Positions 1-7,925 of a stretch of 64,000 bases of DNA are shown here, piece by piece. This DNA is from DASUPK01 sp963747425 (GTDB lineage Bacteria > Actinomycetota > Thermoleophilia > Solirubrobacterales > 70-9). The position numbers and the translations under genes were made by a program. The DNA lies in the NCBI GenBank assembly GCA_963747425.1, contig CAVVFJ010000001.1:1-64000 (forward strand), in the 5' to 3' direction. Each line of letters starts with the position of its first letter. Position 1 is the stretch's first letter. The notes beneath the pieces are model-generated. The model ran no database searches, had not been told where the DNA came from, and worked only from the letters and a program-made list of their open reading frames with translations.

Positions 1-31
1 CCGCTGCTCTAACCGACTGAGCTACTCCGGC
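1..31 (-). tRNA. tRNA, 5' part only, cut by the window edge
   Basis: Read on the minus strand, the sequence starts with a 7-nt acceptor strand GCCGGAG, then TA, a D-stem GCTC, a D-loop AGTCGGTTA and the closing GAGC. This is the canonical first third of a tRNA. The anticodon and 3' half lie left of the window, so the amino acid cannot be given. Confidence 0.88.
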
Positions 32-54
32 GGGGACGAAAAGCGTACCGGCGG

Positions 55-600
55 TCAGGTCGCCAATGAGAAGCGAAGCTCGGTCATCCCATTGGCGAAG
101 GGCCGGCTCCCGAGCAGTGTCATGCCCCTCTCGATCGGGCGGCTGAACAGCGGCTTGCCAGAGCCGAGGACGATCGGCACGACCGTGAGCAGGAGCTCAT
201 CCAGCAGGCCCGCGTCAACGAGATCGGAGGCGACCGGGCCGCCTCCCACGACCCAGAGGTCGCGGTCGCCGGCGGCGGCCACCATCTCAGGATGGAGCTC
301 GGCGACGGGACCGTCATGGAAGTGGATGTCGGCGCCCTCGGCGGCCGGCAGCTCGCGGCTGGTCAGCACCCAGGTCGGGCGCTCGCCGTAGGGCCAGTCG
401 TGGCCGAGGATGTACTCGTAGGTCGAGGAGCCCATCACCAGGGCGCCGAACCCCTCGATATAGGAGTCGATCGTTTCGAGCACCCTCTCGCCCGGGCCCC
501 GATAGCCGGATTCGAATCCCGTGAGCCAGTCGATCTCATCGTCGTCGTCGGCGATGAATCCGTCGAGGGTCGCCGCGCAGAAGTACTGGGTCTTCGTCAC
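55..600 (-). CDS. Dihydrofolate reductase-like (RibD C-terminal domain) protein
   Basis: Small cytosolic NADPH-dependent reductase of the RibD C-terminal/DHFR superfamily, 181 aa. The true substrate is unknown and it is not a classical folA. Visible motifs are LDGFIADDDDEIDWL near the N-terminus, VMGSSTYEY, VVGGGPVASDLVDAGLLDE and VPIVLGSGKPLF, in the order expected for this family. The GTG at 600 is chosen because the protein then begins one strand before the LDGFIAD motif. Upstream in-frame codons give an unrelated basic stretch that overlaps the divergent promoter region. No Shine-Dalgarno sequence is evident. It stands alone between the tRNA and a divergent secreted-protein gene. Confidence 0.85.
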   Translation of the reverse strand: MTKTQYFCAATLDGFIADDDDEIDWLTGFESGYRGPGERVLETIDSYIEGFGALVMGSSTYEYILGHDWPYGERPTWVLTSRELPAAEGADIHFHDGPVAELHPEMVAAAGDRDLWVVGGGPVASDLVDAGLLDELLLTVVPIVLGSGKPLFSRPIERGMTLLGSRPFANGMTELRFSLAT

Positions 601-673
601 CAGCCGATTCTGGCAGCCGGCTGTTTCCCGTCTCGTAACCCCTGCGTAAGTGTTTCGCAGCCTTTTCTTCCTA

Positions 674-696
674 GGTTGGCCGCGCATTGGCCAACC
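674..696. promoter_or_regulatory. Inverted repeat GGTTGGCC-N7-GGCCAACC
   Basis: A perfect 8-bp inverted repeat (674-681 and 689-696) lies between the two divergent genes and ends 7 nt before the GGAGG of the beta-propeller gene. It could be an operator or a 5'-UTR hairpin. No regulator gene is adjacent. Confidence 0.45.
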
Positions 697-713
697 CAGG
701 AATGGAGGTTCCG

Positions 714-1811
714 ATGAAAGCGATGAGACGGGGGATACTCGGCTGCGCGCTTGCGCTCGCTGCTCTGGCGGCGGCCGCGGGGCCGGCCTCGGCGGCGGGC
801 AGGAGCGCCGTCTACACGGAGAGCAACAGCGCGTCGAACAACCAGGTGCTCGCCTTCAATCGAGCCGGCAACGGTGCACTGAAGCCGGGCGGTTCGTTCG
901 CGACCGGCGGCGCCGGGACCGGAGCGGGTCTCGGCAGCCAGGGTGCCCTGGCGCTGACGCGCGGCGGCCGGTATCTGTACGCGGTCAACGCCGGCAGCGA
1001 CAGCATCTCGGCGTTTGCCGTGGGCCCGCACGGCCTGCGACTGACGAGCACCACGTCATCGGGCGGCGATCAGCCGATCAGCCTGACCGCTCGTCGTGGG
1101 CTGCTCTACGCGCTGAACGCCGGCAGCGGCACGATCAGCGGGTTCCGCGTCGCCCACGACGGCAGCCTCAATCCACTGGTGGGATCGACGAAGTCTCTCG
1201 CCGGATCGGGGCCGGCCCAGATCGAGTTCTCGAAGGCCGGGAACGTGCTGGTGGTCACCAACAAGGCGACCAACACGATCGACACGTTCACCGTTGGTTC
1301 GAACGGCCTGCCGGGCCCGGCGCTCTCCCAGCCGTCCAACGGGGAGACGCCGTTCGGGTTCGAGTTCGACAAGCGCGGACATCTGATCGTGTCCGAGGCC
1401 TTCGGTGGCGCGCCCGGCGCGAGCACCCTGTCCTCGTACTCGGTCAACTCCGCCGGCGTGCTGAGCACGATCAGCGCGTCGATTCCGGACAACCAGGCGG
1501 CGGCTTGCTGGGTCGCGGTGACCAAGAACGGCCGATTCGCCTACACGACGAACACCGGGGACGGCTCGATCTCGAGCTATGCGGTCGGGCACGACGGATC
1601 GCTCGGACTGCTGGCACAGGTCGCCGCTGCGACCGGCGCGGGCAGCACCCCGACCGATCTGTCCCAGTCGGGGAGCGGGCGCGTTCTGCTCGCCCTGCTG
1701 CCCGGCACCGGCTCGGTCGCCTCGTACCGGGTCGGCGGTGACGGCGGTCTCCATCCCGTCGACCAGGCCGGCGGCGTGCCGGCGAGCGCAGTGGGGCTCG
1801 CCGCGCGGTAG
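714..1811 (+). CDS. Secreted beta-propeller protein (lactonase/YVTN-like repeats)
   Basis: Exported 365-aa protein. The N-terminus has a charged MKAMRRG, a hydrophobic Ala/Leu core and an ASAAG cleavage region, a classical signal peptide. The rest repeats a roughly 45-50 residue blade of the type RYLYAVNAGSDSISAFAVG followed by a DGSL turn, at least five times, as in the 6-phosphogluconolactonase/lactonase-like seven-bladed propellers. No catalytic residues can be assigned, so an enzymatic role is unproven; a surface binding role is equally possible. ATG 714 is chosen over an upstream in-frame start because GGAGG (704-708) sits 5 nt before it. It is monocistronic and divergent from the reductase. 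Confidence 0.8.
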   Translation: MKAMRRGILGCALALAALAAAAGPASAAGRSAVYTESNSASNNQVLAFNRAGNGALKPGGSFATGGAGTGAGLGSQGALALTRGGRYLYAVNAGSDSISAFAVGPHGLRLTSTTSSGGDQPISLTARRGLLYALNAGSGTISGFRVAHDGSLNPLVGSTKSLAGSGPAQIEFSKAGNVLVVTNKATNTIDTFTVGSNGLPGPALSQPSNGETPFGFEFDKRGHLIVSEAFGGAPGASTLSSYSVNSAGVLSTISASIPDNQAAACWVAVTKNGRFAYTTNTGDGSISSYAVGHDGSLGLLAQVAAATGAGSTPTDLSQSGSGRVLLALLPGTGSVASYRVGGDGGLHPVDQAGGVPASAVGLAAR

Positions 1812-1859
1812 ATCCGATGGGACTGGGCGGCTCGGCCACCTCTCGGCCGGGCCGCCCGG

Positions 1860-1873
1860 CCCTCGGCCGAGGG
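1860..1873. terminator. GC-rich palindrome after the propeller gene
   Basis: CCCTCGGCCGAGGG is a perfect 14-bp palindrome within the very GC-rich 126-nt gap after the stop at 1811. It may help termination, but no T-tract follows. Confidence 0.3.
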
Positions 1874-1925
1874 GGACCAGCGGCTCCCTGCCCGTCTCCC
1901 GCGGGTGCTCTCTCCCGCCAGTAAA

Positions 1926-1931
1926 TACGCT
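1926..1931 (+). promoter_or_regulatory. -10 box TACGCT, leaderless type
   Basis: TACGCT ends 6 nt before the ATG at 1938 and there is no Shine-Dalgarno sequence. Transcription from this box would start at or next to the start codon. Confidence 0.55.
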
Positions 1932-1937
1932 CCCCGC

Positions 1938-2885
1938 ATGAGCGACCTCGATCGGGCGGTGCGAGCCGTCGTGCGGGACTGCCTCGGCGTCAGGGAAGGC
2001 GAGGAGGTCCTGGTCGTCGGCAACCCGGCGACCCTGCAGCTGAGCGAGCGCCTCCGCGAGGAGGCCGCCCACGCCGGGGCGGACGCCGTCCTGGCGGTGA
2101 TCTCCGAGCGCGCCTCGCACGCCGCGGAGCCGCCGCGGACCGTGGCGGAGGCGATGGCCGCGGCGGACGTACTGCTCGCACCGACCGTTCAGTCGCTCTC
2201 CCACACGGCGGCGCGCAAGCGAGCCAGCGAGAACGGGGCGCGCTGCGCGACGCTGCCCGGTGTGACGGAGGAGATCCTCGCGCGCGTGATGAGTGCCGAC
2301 ATGGAGGGACTCCGCGTCAGGGGACACGCCGTGGCCGAGGCGCTCGACCGCGCCTCAGAGGCCCGGATCACCGATTCGAACGGCACCGATCTGCACCTCG
2401 ATCTCTCCGGGCGCGAGGCCGTTCCCGACGCCGGCGAGCTGACCGAGCGCGGCGCCTTCGGGAACCTGCCCTGCGGGGAAGGGTTCATCTCGCCTGCCGG
2501 CGGAGACGGAACGCTGGTGATCGACGGGTCGATGGCCGGCGTCGGGCTGGTCGACGAGCCGGTCGAGCTGGTGGTCGAGGGCGGTCACTTGACGTCGGCG
2601 CGCGGCGGCCAGGGCATGGCGTTCATGGAGCTGCTCACCGAGCACGGGGACGACGGCACGACCATCGCCGAGCTCGGCGTCGGGACCAACGAGAAAGCCA
2701 CGCTGACCGGCGAGATCATCGAGGACGAGAAGATCCTCGGTACCTGCCACGTCGCCTTCGGCGCCTCGGCCGGCATCGGCGGCACCGTCCAGGTCCCCGT
2801 CCATCTCGACTGTGTGGTGACGAAGCCCACCCTCGAGCTCGACGGCGAGGCCATCGTCCGCGACGGCGCGCTGCTGATCCCGTGA
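1938..2885 (+). CDS. M29-family aminopeptidase (aminopeptidase T-like)
   Basis: Cytosolic metallo-aminopeptidase, 315 aa, that would remove N-terminal residues from peptides. It matches the short M29 proteins: NLPCGEGFISP carries the metal-binding Glu, GVGTNEKATLTGEIIEDEK is the family signature, and HVAFGAS and VHLDCVV supply His/Asp ligand candidates. The first roughly 150 residues form the regular N-terminal domain with GEEVLVV at 20-26. ATG 1938 is chosen because it follows the TACGCT box and gives the family-length N-terminus. Its stop overlaps the GTG of ftcD, so the two are translationally coupled. Confidence 0.85.
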   Translation: MSDLDRAVRAVVRDCLGVREGEEVLVVGNPATLQLSERLREEAAHAGADAVLAVISERASHAAEPPRTVAEAMAAADVLLAPTVQSLSHTAARKRASENGARCATLPGVTEEILARVMSADMEGLRVRGHAVAEALDRASEARITDSNGTDLHLDLSGREAVPDAGELTERGAFGNLPCGEGFISPAGGDGTLVIDGSMAGVGLVDEPVELVVEGGHLTSARGGQGMAFMELLTEHGDDGTTIAELGVGTNEKATLTGEIIEDEKILGTCHVAFGASAGIGGTVQVPVHLDCVVTKPTLELDGEAIVRDGALLIP

Positions 2886-3787
2886 ACGAGACCCGCGGCT
2901 CCGGGCACGAGATGCCGCTCATCGGAGTGCCCAACTTCTCCGAGGGCCGCAGCACCCGGGTGATCGGCGCGCTGGAGGCGACCCTCGGCGCTCACGCCCG
3001 AATCCTCAACCGGCACTACGACGCCCAGCACAATCGCTGCGTCTTCACCCTCGCGGCCAGTGCCGGCGAGCTGGTCGAGTCGCTGGTCGCGGGCGCGGAG
3101 CACGCCCTCGACCTGATCGACCTGCGCAGACACCAGGGAGTGCACCCGCACGTTGGCGCCCTCGACGTCTGCCCGGTCGTCTGGCAGAGCGAGGACCGCC
3201 GTGACGACGCGGCGGCCGCCGCCCACAATGCGGCCAAGGGCATCGCGGCGCTGGGGATCCCGGTCTTCCTATACGGAGAGCTCGCCACCTCCCCGGAGCG
3301 CCGGGAGCGGGCCTACTTCCGCCAGGGCGGCCCCGCGGAGCTGGCGCGGCGGATGGCGTCCGGCGAGCTACGGCCCGACCTGGGCCCCACCGAGCCCCAC
3401 CCGAGCGCAGGGGCCACCCTGGTGACGGCCAGGGAGCCACTGGTGGCCTTCAACATCGAGCTCGACACCCCGAATCCCGAGATCGCTCGGGAGATCGCCG
3501 CCGATCTGCGGGAGGCGGGCGACGGGTTGCCCGGCGTTCGGGCGCTGGGCCTGCCTCGCGACGGAGAGCGCACCCAGGTCTCCATCAACGTCCACGACCC
3601 GCGCGCGGTGCCGCTCGCGCAGGTGGTCGCAGAGGTATCGCGGCTCGCGGCCGCGCACGGGGTCAGGCCGATCGAGGCTGAGCTGGTCGGATTGGCGCCG
3701 GAGGCCGCGCTGGAGGGATACCCCGACGAGCCGCCGATCCGCGACTTCGACCCGAAGCGCGACGTGATCGAGAACGTCCTCGGCTAG
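2882..3787 (+). CDS. ftcD: Glutamate formimidoyltransferase
   Basis: Transfers the formimino group between N-formimino-L-glutamate and tetrahydrofolate, the folate-linked last step of one histidine degradation route. The 301-aa length equals the stand-alone formimidoyltransferase domain, with no cyclodeaminase part. Family signatures are VPNFSEGR at 17-24, the H-N-R region RHYDAQHNRCVFT, HQGVHPHVGALDVCP, VFLYGEL and DLGPTEPHPSAGAT. It starts with GTG overlapping the TGA of the aminopeptidase; an internal ATG at 2912 (MPLIGVPNFSEG) is an alternative start. No other his-degradation (hut) genes are in the window, so its physiological context is unclear. Confidence 0.9.
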   Translation: MNETRGSGHEMPLIGVPNFSEGRSTRVIGALEATLGAHARILNRHYDAQHNRCVFTLAASAGELVESLVAGAEHALDLIDLRRHQGVHPHVGALDVCPVVWQSEDRRDDAAAAAHNAAKGIAALGIPVFLYGELATSPERRERAYFRQGGPAELARRMASGELRPDLGPTEPHPSAGATLVTAREPLVAFNIELDTPNPEIAREIAADLREAGDGLPGVRALGLPRDGERTQVSINVHDPRAVPLAQVVAEVSRLAAAHGVRPIEAELVGLAPEAALEGYPDEPPIRDFDPKRDVIENVLG

Positions 3788-3792
3788 TCGTC

Positions 3793-3798
3793 TAGATT
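3793..3798 (+). promoter_or_regulatory. -10 box TAGATT, leaderless type
   Basis: TAGATT ends 8 nt before the ATG at 3807. There is no ribosome-binding site in the 19-nt gap after ftcD. Confidence 0.5.
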
Positions 3799-3806
3799 GG
3801 TGTGGG

Positions 3807-4217
3807 ATGGCACAGACCAAGAAGAAGCGCCGCCGCAAGCACCGCGGCACCCAGGGCGGCCGAATCGACACCCGGCCGGCCCGCGGGCGACCCCGCAGCC
3901 GGGCGGAGGCGAAGTCACGAGCCCGCAACCGCGGTGGCAAGAAGGGCAAGCCCGGGGAGCGCGTGCCGCAGCCGGCGAGCTGGTCGAACGCGCTGAAGAA
4001 GGGCGGGATCGCCGCGATCCTCTTCGTCGGGCTGCTGGCGCTGATGGGCCAGAACCCGATCGCCACGCTGGTCGTCGGCGTCGTCATGTTGCCCCTCTAC
4101 ACCGGAATGTCGTTCTACATGGATGGCTGGTTCTACCGGCGCTACCTCCGCAAGGAGGCGCAGAAGCGGGCGGCGAAAGAGGCGGGGCGCACCAGCGCCC
4201 ATCAAGCGGAGGGCTGA
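3807..4217 (+). CDS. Small two-helix membrane protein with a strongly basic N-terminus
   Basis: 136 aa, not recognised as a characterised family. Residues 1-55 are dominated by Lys, Arg and Gly (it opens with AQTKKKRRRKHR) and look disordered and nucleic-acid- or membrane-surface binding. Residues about 66-82 (GIAAILFVGLLALMGQ) and 86-107 form two hydrophobic helices, followed by a short charged tail. The layout predicts an inner-membrane hairpin with both ends in the cytosol. It precedes an MBL hydrolase and hisS. Function unknown. Confidence 0.7.
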   Translation: MAQTKKKRRRKHRGTQGGRIDTRPARGRPRSRAEAKSRARNRGGKKGKPGERVPQPASWSNALKKGGIAAILFVGLLALMGQNPIATLVVGVVMLPLYTGMSFYMDGWFYRRYLRKEAQKRAAKEAGRTSAHQAEG

Positions 4218-4233
4218 GCCTGTGGAGGTCCGC

Positions 4234-4860
4234 ATGCTCACCGTCGGCCAGATCGCCGAGAACTGCTTCCTGCTGCGGAAGGACGGGTCCGACCGCGCCC
4301 TGATCGTCGATCCCGGGGACGAAGCGGAGCGGATCCTCGCCGCCGCCGACGAGCTCGGGGTGACGATCGACGCCATCCTGCTCACCCACACCCACTTCGA
4401 CCACATCGGCGCCGTCGCCCCGATCGCGAAGGCGACGGGCGCGCCGGTCTGGTGCCCGGAGATCGAGACACCGGTGCTCGCCGACATCAACTCGTACGTG
4501 CCCTGGCCCGGCTTCGGCCCGTACGAGGGCTACGAGGCCGAACACACCGTCAGCGGCGGCGAGAAGCTCGAGCTCGCCGGCATGGAGATCGACGTGATCT
4601 TCACCCCCGGCCACAGCCCCGGCCACGTCACCTACTCCATCCCCGACGAGGCGGCGATCTTCTCGGGCGACGTCCTCTTCCAGGGCTCGGTGGGGCGGAC
4701 CGACCTGCCCGGCGGCGACTGGGGGACGCTGCTCGAGTCGATCCGCACCCTGGTCGATTCCCATCCGCCGGAGACCACGGTCTATCCGGGGCACATGGGC
4801 GTCACGACGCTCGGCGCCGAGCGGGCGACCAATCCGTTCCTCGCTGAGCTCGCTCGCTGA
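4234..4860 (+). CDS. Metallo-beta-lactamase-fold hydrolase (glyoxalase II-like)
   Basis: Cytosolic di-metal hydrolase, 208 aa, of the short YcbL/glyoxalase II-like branch, probably a thioesterase. The zinc motif THTHFDHIG gives the HxHxDH signature. FTPGHSPGHVTY supplies the next His, FSGDVLFQGSVGRTDLPGG the bridging Asp, and VYPGHM the last His. The substrate cannot be told from sequence. ATG 4234 is preferred over the GTG at 4222 because GGAGG (4224-4228) lies 5 nt upstream and the protein then begins MLTVGQIAENCFLL, the typical first strand. Confidence 0.87.
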   Translation: MLTVGQIAENCFLLRKDGSDRALIVDPGDEAERILAAADELGVTIDAILLTHTHFDHIGAVAPIAKATGAPVWCPEIETPVLADINSYVPWPGFGPYEGYEAEHTVSGGEKLELAGMEIDVIFTPGHSPGHVTYSIPDEAAIFSGDVLFQGSVGRTDLPGGDWGTLLESIRTLVDSHPPETTVYPGHMGVTTLGAERATNPFLAELAR

Positions 4861-4861
4861 A

Positions 4862-4867
4862 TAGGCT
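4862..4867 (+). promoter_or_regulatory. -10 box TAGGCT, leaderless type
   Basis: TAGGCT ends 6 nt before the hisS ATG at 4874, in the 13-nt gap after the MBL gene. Confidence 0.55.
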
Positions 4868-4873
4868 CGGCGG

Positions 4874-6131
4874 ATGACCGAGAAGTTCAAGGTTCCGAGG
4901 GGGACCTTCGACGTGCTTCCTGATCGGCAGGCCCTGCGTCGCCGGATCCACGACGTGACTCGAGAGAGGCTCGAGGCCGCCGGCTACGGCCGAATCGACG
5001 TCCCGGTCTTCGAGGACACCGACCTGTTCGCCCGCGGCGTCGGCGAGTCCACTGACATCGTCCAGAAGCAGATGTTCACCTTCGAGCGACCAGGGCGGCC
5101 GCTCGCTGACCCTGCGCCCGGAGGCGACCGCCTCCGTCTGCCGCGCCTACCTCGAGCACGGCATGCAGAAGCTGGCCCAGCCGGTGAAGCTCTGGACCGA
5201 GGGCCCCTTCTTCCGACACGAGCGCCCGCAGGCCGGCCGCTACCGGCAGTTCACCCAGGTGGACGCCGAGGCGATCGGCTCGGACTCCCCGCTGGTGGAC
5301 GCCGAGCTGATCCTGCTGGCCGGAGACATCCTCGCCGAGCTCGCGGTCGAGGACGTTCGGCTCCGCCTCGGCAGCCTCGGCACGCCCGCCGCGCGCGCCG
5401 CTTACCTCGATGAGCTGCGCGACTACCTGCGCTCCCACCAGGACGAGCTCTCCGACGAGGTCCGCGGCCGGATCGACGCCAACCCCCTGCGCGCCTTCGA
5501 CGCCGACCACGAGGGAACCCGGAAGGTGATGGCCGGCGCCCCGACGCTGCTCGACCGGCTCGATCCCGAGGACGCCGAGCACTTCGAGGCCGTCCGCGAG
5601 CTGCTCGACCGCAACGGGGTCTCGTACGAGCTCGACCCGACCCTGGTGCGCGGCCTCGACTACTACACGCGCACCGTGTTCGAGTTCGAGTGCCAGCACC
5701 TCGGCGCGCAGTCGGGGATCGGGGGCGGCGGGCGCTACGACGGGCTGATCGAGCAGCTCGGCGGTCCGGCGACACCCGGCTGCGGCTGGGCTCTGGGCGT
5801 GGACCGCGTCGCGCTGGCGCTCGAGCAGCAGGAGGGGACGGCCGCCGGCGGCGCCGACGAGGAGCGAGACGGCGTCTTCATCGTCGCCGAGGAGGTCGGG
5901 AGGCAGCGTGCCCTGGCCCTTGTGACCGAATTGCGTCGAGCCGGGATCCCGGCCGATCTTGACCTCGCGGGCCGTGCGACCAAGGGCCAGATGAAGCAGG
6001 CGGACCGGGTGGGAGCTCGCTACGCGCTGATCCTCGCCGGCGACGCGAAGGCGACCCTGCGCGACATGAGCTCCGGCGAGGAGCGGGAGATCGATCCCGC
6101 GACCCTGGTTGAGACACTCTCGTCGCCATGA
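4874..6131 (+). CDS. hisS: Histidyl-tRNA synthetase, with one frameshift
   Basis: Class II synthetase that charges tRNA-His. The N-terminal part (VPRGTFDVLPD, FEDTDLFARGVGESTDIVQKQM) is read in one frame and the rest (motif 2 FRHERPQAGRYRQF, the HisA motif LVRGLDYYTRT, motif 3 GCGWALGVDRVALAL, C-terminal anticodon domain) in the +1 frame. The break is at about 5097, where removing one C from GAGCGAC restores FEDQGGRSLTLRPEA and a 418-aa enzyme of normal length. As this is an essential single gene, a sequencing error is the likeliest cause. The stop overlaps the aspS start as ATGA, and hisS-aspS is a common bacterial pair. Confidence 0.88.
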
Positions 6132-7921
6132 GCGACGGGTTTCCAGCGCTGCGGGCCAACGGCTACCGCGATGCCTGGTGCGGTCAGGTCCTGCCGGACA
6201 GGGTCGACTCCGAGGTGCGCGTCGCGGGCTGGGTTCACCGACGTCGCGACCACGGCGGTCTCGTCTTCATCGACCTCCGCGACCGCACCGGGCTGGTGCA
6301 GCTCGTCTTCAACCCGGACGAGGCGGGGGATGCGTTCAAGCTCGGGCACGAGCTGCGCTCGGAGGACGTGCTCAGCGCCAGCGGCCCGGTCGTCAGGCGC
6401 TCGCCGGAGACCGTCAACCCGGAGCTGCCGACCGGCGAGGTGGAGATCCGCGTCACCGACGCCCAGCTCCTCTCGGACGCGGACACGCCGCCCTTCGAGA
6501 TCGAGTCCTTCTCCGGGGAGGTCAGCGAGGAGACGCGCCTGAAGTACCGCTACCTCGATCTCCGCCGCGACCGGATGAGGGAGGCGATCGAGCTCCGCCA
6601 CCGGGTCAGCGCGGCGATGAGGGAGTTCCTCTCCGGCGAGGGCTTCGTCGAGATCGAGACCCCGGTGCTCACCCGCTCCACGCCTGAGGGCGCCAGGGAC
6701 TTCCTGGTCCCGAGCCGCCTCCAGCGGGGCTCCTTCTACGCGCTGCCTCAATCGCCGCAGCTCTTCAAGCAACTTCTCATGATCGGCGGCTTCGAGCGGT
6801 ATTTTCAGATAGCGCGTTGCTTCAGGGATGAGGATCTTCGCGCTGACAGGCAACCGGATTTCACGCAGCTGGACATCGAGATGTCCTTCGTCGACACGGA
6901 CGACGTGATTGATCTGAACGAGCGCCTTCTGGCCCACGTTCTGGGTCGCTGCGGCGTCGAGGTCGAGCTGCCGATGCGGCGGCTGCCCTACGACGAGGCG
7001 ATCTCCCGCTACGGCTCCGACAAGCCCGACCTGCGCTTCGGGCTCGAGCTGGAGGATCTCACTGAGGTCTTCCGCGGCTCCGAGTTCAACGCCTTCCGCC
7101 AGGCGATCGAGAGCGGGGCGCTCGTCCGCGGCCTGAACGCGGGGGGCCACGAGATGTCGCGTGCCGACCTCGACGGGCTGGTGGCCGAGGCCACCGATCT
7201 GGGAGCGAAGGGACTGGTCTGGGCGGTGGTCGAGGGCGAGGGCTGGCGCTCGCCCGTCGCCAAGTTCCTCTCGCCCGAGGAGATCGCGGCGGCCAACGAG
7301 GCGCTCGGCGCCTCCGAGGGCGACGTCCTCCTGCTGGTGGCCGATGAGCCGCTGCTCTCGGCCGAGGTGCTCGGCGAGCTTCGCCGTCGGCTTGGCGATC
7401 GCTTAGGCCTAATCGATCAGGAGGCGAACGAACTCACCTGGATCGTCGACTGGCCGCTGCTCGGCTGGGCGCACGACGAGGAGCGGTGGGACCCCCACAA
7501 TCACCCCTTCACCTCGCCCGACGGAGCGTTCGATCCGGGCGATCCGGGCGCCGCCAGGGCCAAGGCCTACGACGTCGTCTGGAACGGATGGGAAATTGGT
7601 GGTGGCTCGATCCGCATCAGCGACCCCGAGGTGCAGCGAAAGGTGTTCGAGGCGATCGGAATCGACAAGGAGGAGGCCGAGGAGCGATTCGGCTTCCTGC
7701 TCGACGCGCTGCGCTACGGCGCCCCTCCGCACGGCGGGATCGCCTACGGGCTGGACCGGATCGTCGCCCTGCTGCACGGCACCACCTCGATCCGGGACGT
7801 GATCGCCTTCCCGAAGACCGCGTCCGGCGGTGACCCGCTGACCGGCGCTCCGGCCCCGGTCGACGATCGCCAGCTGCGCGAGCTTGGGATCTCACTTCGC
7901 GGCGGGGGTGGAAAGGGCTAG
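6128..7921 (+). CDS. aspS: Aspartyl-tRNA synthetase, bacterial type
   Basis: Charges tRNA-Asp, possibly also tRNA-Asn if non-discriminating. 597 aa with the bacterial layout: OB-fold anticodon domain (VRVAGWVHRRRDHGGLVFIDLRDRTG), motif 1 around FVEIETPVLTRSTPEGARDF, motif 2 FRDEDLRADRQPDFTQLDIEMSF in shortened form, the bacterial GAD insertion domain (about 290-430), and motif 3 GIAYGLDRIVALL. Complete and intact. Its ATG overlaps the hisS stop, so the two are co-translated. No gatCAB genes are visible, so Asp/Asn specificity cannot be decided here. Confidence 0.95.
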   Translation: MSDGFPALRANGYRDAWCGQVLPDRVDSEVRVAGWVHRRRDHGGLVFIDLRDRTGLVQLVFNPDEAGDAFKLGHELRSEDVLSASGPVVRRSPETVNPELPTGEVEIRVTDAQLLSDADTPPFEIESFSGEVSEETRLKYRYLDLRRDRMREAIELRHRVSAAMREFLSGEGFVEIETPVLTRSTPEGARDFLVPSRLQRGSFYALPQSPQLFKQLLMIGGFERYFQIARCFRDEDLRADRQPDFTQLDIEMSFVDTDDVIDLNERLLAHVLGRCGVEVELPMRRLPYDEAISRYGSDKPDLRFGLELEDLTEVFRGSEFNAFRQAIESGALVRGLNAGGHEMSRADLDGLVAEATDLGAKGLVWAVVEGEGWRSPVAKFLSPEEIAAANEALGASEGDVLLLVADEPLLSAEVLGELRRRLGDRLGLIDQEANELTWIVDWPLLGWAHDEERWDPHNHPFTSPDGAFDPGDPGAARAKAYDVVWNGWEIGGGSIRISDPEVQRKVFEAIGIDKEEAEERFGFLLDALRYGAPPHGGIAYGLDRIVALLHGTTSIRDVIAFPKTASGGDPLTGAPAPVDDRQLRELGISLRGGGGKG

Positions 7922-7925
7922 ACAG

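Noticed and set aside
505..518. GGATTCGAATCC, looks like a tRNA T-loop
   Set aside because: Lies within the reductase coding sequence and no acceptor, D or anticodon arm is around it.
1056..2327. 423-codon antisense frame over the propeller and aminopeptidase genes
   Set aside because: Shadow frame of two supported genes; spans their intergenic gap without own start signals.
5090..5105. Programmed frameshift in hisS and the other broken genes
   Set aside because: No slippery sequence or common downstream structure, and the events hit many unrelated housekeeping genes, which fits sequencing error far better.
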